From positions 27,921,387 to 27,985,386 of the forward strand of contig CM066918.1 in the NCBI GenBank assembly GCA_033964015.1: 64,000 bases of DNA. The letters are read 5' to 3'. A program made the position numbers and the translations under genes. This DNA is from Scolanthus callimorphus. Lineage: Eukaryota; Cnidaria; Anthozoa; Actiniaria; Edwardsiidae. Shown piece by piece: positions 53,758-64,000 of the stretch. Position 1 is the first letter of the stretch; each line of letters opens with the position of its first letter. A model generated the notes under the pieces. It worked only from the letters and a program-made list of their open reading frames with translations, searched no databases and had not been told where the DNA came from.

Positions 53758-54288
53758 GCATAAATCAAGAGGTGCCATCTATCTGTGTTGATCTTGTGTG
53801 TCAGATAGCAAGCTGTTTTGCATCATAGTTCCTCGAGGTTTAAAGTTCAATGTTTTGTATTACGAATTTGAGAATTTAGAAACCTAATATCAGAATAATT
53901 ATTGAATCCAATAATTTATTCTGATGTAATGCACAGCCTTGGCTTTGCCGGATGTTAAAAACGTCATACCATGAAAGATTGCGTTATGCAACGTCCTTTA
54001 CTTCCCGAAAAATAACTTCACAAAAAATCGTTAAAACATTGTGAAACTGTAGAGACACGAAATATATATGCTTGTTTCGTCAAAAATGTTTTTTATTGGT
54101 GGTTTTTGTGTAAGAATATGGTATGTTTTCAGACATGATAAGCAAGTGTTTTGCATGTTTTTCTTCAATGGACTTTCTTTTCGTGACGTGTACATACAGT
54201 AGAGTGCCAAGTGTGTAGTTATAAATTTAGAATGGCGACGTAATGTGGTATTGGCTCTTAATTTTTGATGCATGACAAGATTTTGCAC

Positions 54289-54315
54289 ATAAATAGAGCT
54301 CGTTTGCAGCGAGCT
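54289..54315 (+). promoter_or_regulatory. TATA-like element plus hairpin, FAXC-like copy 1
   Basis: ATAAATA at 54289-54295 is followed at once by GAGCTCGTTTGCAGCGAGCT, a 6-bp-stem hairpin. The same arrangement lies before copy 2 (60744-60771) at a similar distance from the ATG (about 175 bp here, 110 bp there). Confidence 0.65.
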
Positions 54316-54468
54316 AAGACAAAAAATAAAACCTGAAAACAAGACAGAAAAAAGCAAGAAAGAAGTCGAAAAGAAAACGACACAGAACGGACAGAAGCAC
54401 AAGAAAAACCGCTGAGACTATAAGCGAAGTTTGAAAAGAAATACTGAAACGACTATAACAACTACAAT

Positions 54469-56652
54469 ATGGCTACCACTGTCAAAGATTTAGTTCTACA
54501 TATTTATCCACGATTTTTCAAACTTCCAGTTCCAAGCATTAGCCCGTCATGTCTAAAGCTCGAAACCTACGCTCGCATGGCAAGAATCCCGTACAAAGTG
54601 GACGTCGCATGCGAGAACTACAACAAAAAACAAATGCCATGGGTGTACCACCGTGGGAAATTCATGGCAGACTCTTCGTTTTGCGTGCCGTATCTCAACC
54701 AAGAGTTCGGTGTGGATTTGGAGAGAGATTTGAGTGACGAACAGAAGGCTACGGCCACGGCGTTAACTACTATGTTAGAAGAACACACTTCTTGGTGAGT
54801 GAACTTTATGTTGCTCTTGTTCGCACATGTCGCGTGCCATCTTATGTTTAATGATCAGAGACTACGAACTCTCAAGTGGCTTCCCTTGATTTCACACACG
54901 TTTTCAACCTCGTTTGTCATTGTTTTAATTGTGTCAATTCGTTTTCATCCCTTCGAGTGTGAGCTTTTCTGAACAATGTCTCAAATCGAGACAGATGCTG
55001 TCTTTTCTTACGAATCAGCAAGCGGGCTGCCTGTGTTTCTAAATCTCGTCCCAGGCCCTTTTGCGACAAAACAAAAAGGCGACCAAGAGAACTATGTTGT
55101 TCAAACAACTGCGTTTTTTTCGCTAGGATATGAAGACTATTACTTACAGACACTCCAAATAAGGCAGTAAGGTTTCTCTTTTAATAATAAGTGTTGATAT
55201 GAAGCAAATCGCTTTCTGGAATACTGCAAGTGCCTTTCCTCAATTTAACAATTTCGAACCCTCGACGGTGCACACTAACTGAAGCTATAAGCAGGCTGAT
55301 TCTCACTGGAACGCAAGCGCAGGACGCAAGCACAGGACGCAAGCACAGGACGCAAGCGTAGAACGCAAGCGCAGAACGAAAGTGTAGAACACAAGCGGAA
55401 CGCAAGCGCAGGACGCAAGCGTAGAACGCAAGCGCAGGACGCAAGCGTAGAACGCAAGCGCAGGACGCAAGCGTAGAACGCAAGCGCAGGACGCAAGCGC
55501 AGGACGCAAGCACAGGACGCAAGCGCAGGACGCAAGCGTAGAACGCAAGCGCAGAACGAAAGTGTAGAACGCAAGCGGAACGCAAGCGCAGGACGCAAGC
55601 GTAGAACGCAAGCGCAGGACGCAAGCGTAGAACGCAAGCGCAGGACACAAGCGTAGAACGCAAGCGCAGGACGCAAGTGCAGGACGCAAGCACAGGACGC
55701 AAGCGTAGAACGCAAGCGCAGAACGAAAGTGTAGAACGCAAGCGGAACGCAAGCGCAGGACGCAAGCGTAGAACGCAAGCGCAGGACGCAAGCGTAGAAC
55801 GCAAGCGCAGGACACAAGCGTAGAACGCAAGCGCAGGACGCAAGTGCAGGACGCAAGCACAGGACGCAAGCGTAGAACGCAAGCGCAGAACGAAAGTGTA
55901 GAACGCAAGCGGAACGCAAGCGCAGGACGCAAGCGTAGAACGCAAGCGCAGGACGCAAGTGTAGAACGCAAGCGCAGGACGCAAGCGCAAGGCAAGTGTG
56001 AATCATAGCGACGCAAGCACAAGCCTAAAATCAACATCTAATTGATTATTAGTTGCTTGCGCCTGCGTTCTAGTGTGAACCACAAAAGGGAAAAGCACGA
56101 GTTTGATATCTTGGCGCTTTCGCTCCCGATTGCGTTCCAGTGATAACCAGCTTTTGAACTTTTCCCCATTTTATTGCTCCCCCCTATAGGACCCTGGAGT
56201 ACCACCGATGGATGAGCGATTATGCTCCACAATACAGAGAAGAGCTTATGTACGGGCTTCCTTCACTCTTCAGAAAAATCATATTCTGCTGTTTCAAATG
56301 TGATGTCAATAAAAAGCTTGAAAAGCAGGGAATGGGCCGCCATACCGGTGCGCAAATCTACTATTTGGCAGAAAGGGACCTGCGCGCCGCATCCAAACTC
56401 CTAGGAACCAAACCTTATCTGTTCGGAGAGACCCCTGTAGAAGCGGACGCGGCCCTTTTCGGAGTGGTCGCTAACGTCCTGTGGACCATGCAAGGCAGCC
56501 CCCAAGAATGGGTAATTAATGGTGAGCTGCCCAATCTTGTAGACCACGCCCAGAGGATTAAGAAGGAGTATTATCCTGACTGGGAAGAAGTGATCAAGTC
56601 AGATGTGTTTGAACCTGCCAAATGCAGGCGTAACAATAAATGCGAGAAATAG
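54469..56652 (+). CDS. FAXC: FAXC-like (failed axon connections homolog) GST-fold protein, copy 1
   Basis: Two exons, 54469-54794 and 56190-56652, join through a split TGG codon (TG/G; donor GTGAGT, acceptor CCCCCTATAG), giving 262 aa. The N-terminal part (about 10-109: LVLHIYP, PSCLKLETYARMARIPYKVD, KQMPWVYHRGKFMADSSF) is a thioredoxin/GST-N-like domain of the Fax/metaxin-related type. The C-terminal part (about 110-250: WTLEYHRWM, LRAASKLLGTKPYLFGETPV, EADAALFGVVANVLW) is the GST-C-like half. FAXC relatives have been linked to axon development in flies; the biochemical role is unclear. It is shorter than vertebrate FAXC, with no clear membrane helix. The intron carries a large minisatellite. 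A tandem copy lies 6.4 kb downstream. Confidence 0.93.
55300..56150. mobile_element. MITE with an expanded 13-bp minisatellite in the FAXC-like intron
   Basis: About 53 units of CGCAAGCGCAGGA / CGCAAGCGTAGAA fill about 55310-55995, with a higher-order period of about 167-180 bp marked by GAACGAAAGTGTAGAAC. The array begins inside TCTCACTGGAACGCAAGCG. Complementary TTGCGTTCCAGTGATAAC and TTGCGCCTGCGTTCTAGTGT lie at about 56050-56150, so the array seems to have grown from the subterminal part of an inverted-repeat element. Confidence 0.85.
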
Positions 56653-57990
56653 CATGGTCACAACATTTATTCGTAAAGGTGTTTTCGATTATACCATGAC
56701 CACAATTATTTGTAAAAAATACATGACTAACAAGATCAGAGCAATTATTTGTAAAAATGTAGATTATATAATCCAAAAGCCTCGTTAAATTTAGAAAAAA
56801 AGTTGCCCGCCTACAGAAATGATGATAGACCTCATTATTGTTATTAATACAAAACATCAAAATGTATAGATTTGAGTATAATTAATATAAAGCATGTATA
56901 AACTGTAATAGAAGTCTGCTTTTTGCGATTCCTTATCAATACGATTCCTGCTATAAAGAATGAGCGCTGAATGTCGGTAGTTATGTTACACCACAGGCGA
57001 TCCAAGCTCTAGTCATGTGGGGTACTGTGAAAGAAACATGCAACGTTGTCGCTGTAAAAATTATACGTAAATGAAATATTGAAATAAAATCATGTGACAT
57101 CTCCTCGGAATGTTGTAGTTGTCAAATAAAGTGCTCCTGGAGCGATTTTATTGCATTTTGGGTGTTTCTTGTGCCTTTTTCTTAAAGTACCCCTACCGTA
57201 TGTTATAATAGATTGACAAGGTACGAAACGAGAATTCAAAACACCTTTTTGTAGCTCGATTTTTTTCACTAAAAAATCGAGCTTAGTCGACATCAAACAA
57301 AACATCCCAGACAACGAGGAATGAACCATAGCACTATGTTTTAGCAGTCATTTGAATGTGCAAGTACGAGGTCTTAAAACTCTAAACGATTTTGATTTGG
57401 AGGCGACGTTAGAAAAAGTAGTTGGGTAACGGTCACCCGGTCTGGAAATCCAATCGACTGCTACTATTGTGAATTTAGCCAATCAGAGTCGCAAAGCAGA
57501 TCGACCGTTTTCGCGCCATTGCTCCAGGTTTGCTCTGATTGGCTAAATTCACAATAGTGGCACCTATCTGTTCGCACTTTCTACTATGTACGCCACGAAG
57601 AAGTTAAAACTTTTGGCTGTGCCGGTTTCGAATAGGAGGGCTTTCTACTCGCCTTTCTACTCTACCCAGTTTCAGGGGTGACGGTTAAAGAACCACTGGG
57701 GACGTGATAAACCCTCTTGCAGTGACCACTCCCAGTGTCCCACTGGCTGCTAGTGGCGCCGTTGGGAAATACTCTTTTTCCAGAGGCAATGCCACTAATG
57801 TACTACTAGGATGAATTGCTATATTGATCTTGCTAAGCTAGAAAAGTTCATACTAAGCAGGACATCGTGGGTTTTTTTTTGTTGTAACGCTGGGTTTCCT
57901 TCTGTCTGTATTTAGGATCACCAATCGCTGTCAGAAAGCCTGCCCTTCTGTCAGTCATTCAAACTGACAATAGGACATTTCATCTATCAT
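56653..57990. other. Intergenic between FAXC-like copy 1 and the 7TM gene
   Basis: A candidate poly-A signal AATAAA for copy 1 lies near 57083. An inverted pair of 26-bp arms (ACTATTGTGAATTTAGCCAA...) lies at 57463-57558. No further gene recognised. Confidence 0.5.
57463..57558. repeat. Short foldback with CCAAT-containing arms
   Basis: The left arm begins ACTATTGTGAATTTAGCCAA and the right arm ends in its complement. The arms are 26 bp and match exactly, with a 44-bp loop. Confidence 0.85.
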
Positions 57991-59220
57991 TTAGTCAGCT
58001 AGGAATTTAAATATACCAACGAAAGTCGTCAGGATGGTGATCAACGCGATATTCGTCGTGATTTTAAAGCCAAACACGACAAAACCATAATTGCACCTCT
58101 CAGCGTAGTCGAGAAACTTGGGCAGATCGCGGATATCTGGAAACATTTTCTGCCTGTTTATCAGGTAGTACATCTCCTCAAACCTTGCCGTGACTCTGCT
58201 AGCGGAGAGAAAAGGGAAGGAGAACTTGAAAGCGATGAGAAGCGACGCCAGAAGCTGCGATGCCCAAAGAACTTTGTGCTTCTCAACCTGTTCCCCGTTA
58301 GTCGCCTCGAACCAATTAAAAATCATGCACAGTAAAATGAAAAAGAATAAAATGTTGTGCGTCGTAAACCAAATTTTGAATTTCTCGATGAGTTTCTCGC
58401 GATATTGCAGCAAGTCCTCATGCAAATCTCTTGCTTTAAAGTAGGTGTCGATGCGTGCGGTGAGGAGATGCCTTTCCGTGGCTCGGATGTGTTGCATGAT
58501 GTCTCGAGTCAGGATGTGGAACACACAACAGGACACGACCGCACTTGCCAACCCCCACGTGTAGATCGTGATATATGCGTAATACAAAGCCAGCTGGTAA
58601 TCCCTTCCCTTGTCCTCTAGGTAGTCTATAAACCAGTGGATCCCATAGAAATCAAAATACGCGTTGAAACGGAAGTCTACAAAGATTACAAAGAATATAT
58701 CAAGCATGGCTAGGAGGAGAAAGCAGTTTGTGATGAGCCATTCTCTAGGTGTGGGCCAACGTAGCCCTCCTCGTATGTGAGCCCAAACTCCACTTGAGGT
58801 ATCAGCTCGCAATGAGATGCATCAAAGTTCTGGTTCTCGCTGTAGAAATATCGGCACGCCAGAATAAACGAGATGATTCCCGAAATAAAGAGTCCAACTT
58901 CCATTATGAGTGTAACCACCGGGATTTTTGACCATTTCTGCCCTTCAGTCGCGTTAGTAGGATTTAGAGCTACTAGCATTTGTGTTCCGTTGGATGTTGA
59001 ATTTGGCAAAGTCCCGTTTGTCCAAGGTTCGTATGGATTATTCCACCAGAAATTATGAACGCAGTAGATGTATTCACTAAAGGCCAGAATCTGTAGAATC
59101 ACTATTAGCACGGACGCCGTGTAGACGCAAGGGTTGACGCGCCTGGGCCAACATGGTAGTAAACCGAAGGCGAACCGTGCGGTGATGCGTAAAATCTTGT
59201 CTGACTTGAAGAATGAAGTC
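57991..59220 (-). CDS. Seven-helix gustatory-receptor-like (GRL) protein, 5' end missing, one frame break
   Basis: A large 3' exon (acceptor TTCTTTTTTCACAG just before 59220; stop TAA at 57991-57993) encodes about 409 aa in two frames that switch near 58750-58790, where one base appears missing. Seven hydrophobic segments follow in order: YTASVLIVILQILAFSEYIY; VVTLIMEVGLFISGIISFIL; LITNCFLLLAMLDIFFVIFV; YITIYTWGLASAVVSCCVFH; HNILFFFILLCMIFNWF; SQLLASLLIAFKFSFPFL; VFGFKITTNIALITILTTFV. Charges put the long Arg/Lys-rich loops (4-5 and 6-7) inside and the N-glycosylation cluster (NGT, NST, NAT; loop 1-2) outside, so the N-terminus is inside and the C-terminus outside. This is the inverted topology of insect Gr/Or and animal GRL proteins. 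The last helix ends TTFVGIFKF, resembling the Gr TYhhhhhQF signature. The function, possibly a ligand-gated channel, is inferred. No ATG or first exon was identified. Confidence 0.78.
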
Positions 59221-59302
59221 CTGTGAAAAAAGAAGGGAATACAAGAAGTGAGTTTTTTAGAACTTATGTGACAAAAACATGAATCGGACAATTATTTGTT
59301 AC

Positions 59303-59408
59303 TCCTCACAATTCACTGCACAGCTACCTTATAATTTCGAAATTATTTTTTTTACGTTGCGAATATTAATTTCGAAATTTTAAGGTAGCTGGGTAGTGAA
59401 TTGTGAGG
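59303..59408. repeat. 106-bp foldback upstream of the 7TM gene exon
   Basis: CCTCACAATTCACT and CAGCTACCTTA on the left pair with TAAGGTAGCTG and AGTGAATTGTGAGG on the right, with an AATTTCGAAATT palindrome on each side of the centre. Confidence 0.85.
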
Positions 59409-60743
59409 GCCAAACGGAAACAAATAAGTACTGGTTCGCGTAGAAACAAATGGTTGGCGTAGTTTCCTGCTGTGAACCGATGCGCAAGAGCGTACCTCGA
59501 ATCAAACCAAAAATAACACAGTAAATGTACCGAAACTGTTGTAGTATCGAACTGCGTGACTCTGGGCTCGGCCCCTCGCGCAGCGCCAAGAGAATCTTTG
59601 CGCGAGATTTTCTTCCAAAGTTTATAAATAGTTTCCTCCTTTTTGCTACCAGTTCCCCAGTTCTAATCTGGCCAAGCACAGCTATTCCTTTCGCTCTGGC
59701 AGACAACGGGTGGACAGATTTCAAGGCAAACTTCATAAGACTAAACAACTTTGTAACGGAAATAGTGCTGACTTCCAAAGTAGTAGACTCTTAGTCTGCA
59801 AAGTGGAAAACTAAACAATGATTCGTGTTGTTATTATTATTACTAAATAAAACTGAGATAATTTCTTCCATTATACCATTCGCGGCTACCTCGTTAAATT
59901 GTCTGTCCACGCCCCGGTATGTCTTTGTCCACGCCCCTGTATGTCAACACGATTTGGCTAGAGTCTAAATATATTGAAGTACAACTGCACAAATAATTTC
60001 GGAGGGGTCAATGTTTTTTAAAGGAAAAAGGAGGGATAAGAGAGCTAAACACCTAAACTGACCAAAACTTATTCGATTTGAACACGGAGACCATCTCTTT
60101 TCTCTTTAATTATGCAAAATACTGTTCTTTGTACAAATAATAACTGATTCCATTGAAAATGGCAGAGTTCTACTGAACTCGAATTATTTATATTAGGTTT
60201 GTCCAGGTTTACCAGAGCGTTTCGTAAAGTAATTTTAATAAATTATCATTCATTTCTAAGCAATAACAAGCTATTTTTCATCATAATTCCTCCAGGTTTA
60301 AAGTCCAATTTTCTAACAGAACACTGCATTACGAATTTGAAAATTTAGAAACCTGCCGTCAGAATAATAATGATATTTCAAACATTTATTCTGATGTAAT
60401 GCTTGTCCCTGGCTTTCCGGATGTTTAAGACGTCATGCAGTGAACGATTGCATTACGCAACGTCCTTCACTCGAAAAAATCTGAATTAAAAATATTGTTA
60501 AACATTTAAAAAAACACAAAATATAAATGCTGATTTGAAACTATTGTTCTCTGTATGTAGTTTTTGCCAGAAGTATAAAACAATGTTATGTCTAAGGCAT
60601 GTTTTTAGCAAAAGTGTTTTGCATGTCTATCTTCTATCCACTTTCTTTTCGTGACGTGTCTCTACACAGTGGAGTTATAAATTTAGAATGACGACGTAAT
60701 GTGGTATTGGCTCTTAATTTTTGATGCATGAAAACATTTTGCA

Positions 60744-60771
60744 TATAAATAGAGCTCGTTTGCAGCGAGCT
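60744..60771 (+). promoter_or_regulatory. TATA box plus hairpin, FAXC-like copy 2
   Basis: TATAAATA (60744-60751) is followed directly by GAGCTCGTTTGCAGCGAGCT. The block is conserved with copy 1 within about 550 bp of duplicated upstream sequence (about 53830-54460 against 60285-60860). Confidence 0.7.
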
Positions 60772-60861
60772 AAGACAGAAAATAAAACCTGAAAACAAGC
60801 TGAAGAAGCTCCAAAACAACACAGACCACAAGAAAAAATATAACTGAGACAAACTACCGCC

Positions 60862-62593
60862 ATGACAAGCGCTGAAGAATTAGTTCTACATATTTATCCA
60901 CGATTTCCCAAACTTCCAGTTCCAAGCATTAACCCGTCATGTCTAAAGCTCGAAACCTACGCTCGCATGGCAAGAATCCCGTACAAAGTGGACGTCGCAT
61001 GCGAGAACTACAACAAAAAACAAATGCCATGGGTATACCACCGTGGGAAATTCATGGCAGACTCTTCGTTTTGCGTGCCGTATCTCAACCAGGAGTTCGG
61101 TGTGGATTTGGAGAGAGATTTGAGTGACGAACAGAAGGCTTCCGCCACGGCATTCACTACAATGTTGGAAGAACACACTGCATGGTGAGTGAATTTGATG
61201 TTTCTCTGTGGTTTTCCTTTAGTTAGGGTGTGAACGTGGGATTGCGCGCATGTTATGTCAATCAATCAGTCAGTAAATAGCTTTAATCAGCCGCCATTTT
61301 GTCAGCCTAGCAACATACCGAGCAAAAGAATGTATCCATTTCTTACGACTTATTTATGGAACCTAGTGCAATACTTTCGAATGAAATTATTCATTGAAAT
61401 CAAGCTTTGTTTTTTTAGTTGGTTATATCGATACTTCTTCTCGCAATTCTTGTTCTAATCGAATGAAAACAATAACAAATGAGTGACTGACTAGGGAACG
61501 GCATACATGAGGCAAGTTGCCTCGGCAAATCGGGAGGAAATTATTTCCATTTCGGCATGTGTTTATTTAGAATTGGGCTCCCTTGTCATCCTCGGTTGAT
61601 CAAGCTGAGAATTGATGTGTGCACACGTCTACACATTTCTTATTTAGCATGAAAGACTGTGTTTAAACTTCCAATTTTTTCTGCAATTTTTGTCGCGCGA
61701 GTCGTCGTGTTTTTTCTCGCACGTACGCGTCAACTCAAGATCACTAATGTAAACTAGGTGCAACTCGGCGCAATCTGCCGCGATTTTGTGGCTATTGTTC
61801 GGAGCACAAAAATAAACTCAAAATTCGTATCTGCTGTAGTTGTAGTTCATCTAACTGTGATTCTAATTTTTTTTCTAATTATTCCCGCTATTTTTTACCA
61901 TAGTTGCTCTGCTTTACTCGGCGTCTTTATATCAAAACCTGTAATGATTGGCGAAACATTTTGATGCCATTTTTCTTACTTCAATTTTGTAGACATTAGG
62001 TTATGTGATGCACGAAAATGACGTCATATTGAAAGACAAATCGAGTTTGATGAAGACAGAATCCGTATGGGAATGTTCACGTGGTACACTATACTAACTT
62101 TAATCACATTTACTCATTGCTCCCCCTATAGGACCCTCGAGTACCACCGATGGATGAGCGATTATGGCCCCAAATACCGAGAAGATCTTATGTACGGGCT
62201 TCCTTCACTCTTCAGAAAACTTGGATTTTGCTTTTTCAAAAGTGATGCCAAGGAAAAGCTTGAAAAGCAGGGAATGGGCCGCCATACTGAGGCGCAAATC
62301 TACTATTGGCAGAAAGGGACCTGCGTGCCGCATCCAAGCTCTTAGGGACCAAACCCTATCTGTTCGGAGAGACCCCCGTGGAAGCGGACGCGGCCCTTTT
62401 CGGAGTGGTCGCTAATGTTGTGTGGACCATGCAAGGCAGCCCCCAAGAAAAGCTCATTAACGGCGAACTACCCAATCTTGTTGATCACGCCCAGAGGATT
62501 AAGAAGGAATATTATCCTGACTGGGAAGAAGTGATCAAGTCAGATATGTTTGAGCCTGCTGCCAAAGCCAAGGAAAAAGAAGGAAAAAAATAG
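60862..62593 (+). pseudogene. FAXC: FAXC-like GST-fold protein, copy 2 (one frame break)
   Basis: Exons 60862-61184 and 62132-62593 have the same split TGG junction as copy 1 (donor GTGAGT, acceptor CCCCCTATAG). Exon 1 is almost identical to copy 1 (MTSAEELVLHIYPRFPKLPV start). In exon 2 the frame is lost near 62308, where CTACTATTGGC replaces CTACTATTTGGC (one T fewer). The remaining sequence reads on cleanly in the next frame to a Lys-rich end (EPAAKAKEKEGKK). Because everything else, including the promoter, is preserved, a single assembly error is as likely as true inactivation. The gene type and role are as for copy 1. Confidence 0.88.
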
Positions 62594-64000
62594 ATCCTGG
62601 CCAAGTTATTACCCATTGACTCACATAAGTAAACTTATAAAACAGATTACGATCCCTTTAATTTGAAATAATCTCTAATTATTTAAACATCAGAATGTAT
62701 AGATTTTTTGTATCATTTATATAATGGTTATATAAATTGCATAACAATGACAATACATTAATTGTATGATGAATTGTCTTATGATAAAAAGCGAATATAT
62801 CACAGGTGCTTGTATTGCATTCATGGTGCCCATGGTAGATTTGGTGGGGAGGGGGGCCTCAGGGACCCCAGGTCCCCTTTTTAGAAAGATGTCCCCATAC
62901 GTTTACTGTATTCTTGGATTGCAAGGTGACGTCACCTTGCAATCCAAGAATTTGCAGGAGCATGGTGCTGGATCTGTCTGTGTCTTTGGCCAGGATGATA
63001 GGACAGAGTTTGAGAAATGTTCGGAAAGGTTTCATGGAAAACAGGGAAAAACGAAAAGTTCCGAGTAGTCTCAGCAAAATTCATTAAAAATTTATGCTCG
63101 ATATAAATAAAGATTTCAGAGCTTCCTGGTGGGACAAGTATATGCGGCAACAACCATTTGTGTAGAAAAGGGGAAATTGCAGCGGCGATGCCGCACCTCC
63201 CATCTCCATGGCTACGTTACATCTAAAATCGTTGCATCGAGACCCGCGTTTTCAAAACATCGATTTTTTTGGTCTTTGCTGTTTCGCCAGTCAAATCTTG
63301 TGAGCCAATCAGATAATTGTCCTGTTTCGCCTAGTACAGTCACCTGGCTTTCCGTGTCGCGACATTGTTTGGTTACTTTCAGAGGGAAGCCAGTTGACTG
63401 ACTAGGTGAAACAGTGCACAGATAGCTAGTTTGATTGGCGGAACAGCAAAGTCAGTCAAAAATCCAAAAACAATTGATGTTTTTGATGTTTTTTTAAACG
63501 TGGGTCGCGATGCTACTGTTTTAGCTGTAATGATATTTATACCATTTATTTTTGCGCGGAAATCCTTCGTGACTAGTTCAGGATATTTATAGACGAAGCC
63601 ATCATCAGTGATGTGCATCATGCGACATTCGCTTGCCTGGGTCATCAGTTTCCGGGATGACAAATTTCAATGGAGGAAAAAATAAACAGAAACCAAGCCA
63701 TACTGTTCTGAGATAATTAGCAAGAAATAATTCCGATAATATTATTTCCGTAGAAGAAAATATTTGTAAAAATTTCGGTGGAAACCAAAGAGGCTCTTCC
63801 GCATTGACATTCATGGAAGCGTGACTTCAGTGAACAGCTGAAAGCGTAACGCAAACCAGTTTAGTCACTTATATATCGACTTTGACGCGGTGAATTTCAG
63901 AATCGCTCAAAGATAGATGATAAGAACCTAGGGGTCTACTACAGCGAAAGTGATACATGATTAAGTTTGAGATGACTGACCTTGCAATGGTGTCTGTATA
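62594..64000. other. Downstream region, no recognised gene
   Basis: It contains the perfect palindrome at 62911-62950. An inverted pair around about 63230-63510 (GTTGCATCGAGACCCGCGTT-type left, AACGTGGGTCGCGATGC right; AATCAGATAATTGTCCTGTT / CAGTTGACTGACTAGGTGAA between) suggests a foldback element. No coding exon seen. Confidence 0.45.
62911..62950. repeat. Perfect 40-bp palindrome centred on TGACGTCA
   Basis: The arms TTCTTGGATTGCAAGGTGAC and their exact complement abut with no spacer. The centre GTGACGTCAC is a consensus CRE-like octamer context. Confidence 0.93.

Noticed and set aside
55181..56037. Long minus-strand open frames (over 240 aa) repeating ACVLRLRPALAF in all three registers
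   Set aside because: The 13-bp unit is not a multiple of three, so every frame gives the same repeated peptide without stops. The region lies in an intron inside a minisatellite and has no gene-like composition.
58710..58812. A tiny intron explaining the frame switch in the 7TM gene
   Set aside because: The only plausible pair (donor near CAA/GTGGAG, acceptor CACCTAG) gives a 49-nt intron and joins to the wrong frame. A one-base loss explains it better.
59380..59778. Open frame proposed as the first exon of the 7TM gene
   Set aside because: A good donor (GAG/GTACGC) exists near 59497, but it leaves one base of a codon where the acceptor at 59220 needs two. The alternative frame hits a stop just before the donor. 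No sequence resemblance supports it.

Overview
The window is animal nuclear DNA, most likely from an anthozoan cnidarian and probably a stony coral (inference). The reasons are spliced genes with GT/AG introns, a secreted PAN/EGF/discoidin gene family of a type common in corals, an inverted 7TM gustatory-receptor-like gene, and very dense MITEs, foldback elements and satellite-carrying elements. There are no operons, no ribosome binding sites and no CRISPR arrays.

Layout. 0.1-3.6 kb holds only repeats. 4.1-37.2 kb holds three paralogous minus-strand genes with one plan: signal peptide, PAN/apple domain, EGF-like domain, F5/8 type C (discoidin) domain. Copy A is at 4.1-7.7 kb, copy B at 17.9-29.1 kb and copy C at 32.5-36.7 kb. 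All share five coding exons with the same intron phases. Only C is fully open; A and B each carry one-base frame breaks. B and C sit in a tandem segmental duplication (14.4-29.6 and 30.2-37.2 kb). Because the two segments align, several mobile elements can be seen filled in one copy and empty in the other, which gives exact ends and target-site duplications. 8.3-14.4 kb, between A and B, is a nest of inverted-repeat elements plus a decayed LINE. 37.6-41.3 kb has two elements built around a 128-bp satellite; a third lies at 16.3-17.8 kb.

43.5-50.0 kb holds a nine-exon minus-strand ANP32 gene (leucine-rich repeats plus acidic tail), complete at 293 aa, with two large MITEs in its introns. 50-54 kb is mostly repeats. 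54.5-62.6 kb holds two plus-strand two-exon FAXC-like (GST-fold) genes in tandem with duplicated promoters; the second has a one-base frame break. Between them, on the minus strand, is a 3'-complete gene for a seven-helix protein with gustatory-receptor-like (GRL) topology, also with one frame break. 62.6-64 kb has no recognised gene.

The genes do not form a pathway. The likely functions are extracellular adhesion or recognition (PAN-EGF-F5/8C), chromatin and histone handling (ANP32), GST-fold FAXC proteins, and a possible chemoreceptor-type channel. A technical point affects interpretation: every frame break in the host genes looks like a one-base loss, four of them in or next to a short homopolymer, so these genes may be intact in the animal and broken only in this assembly.
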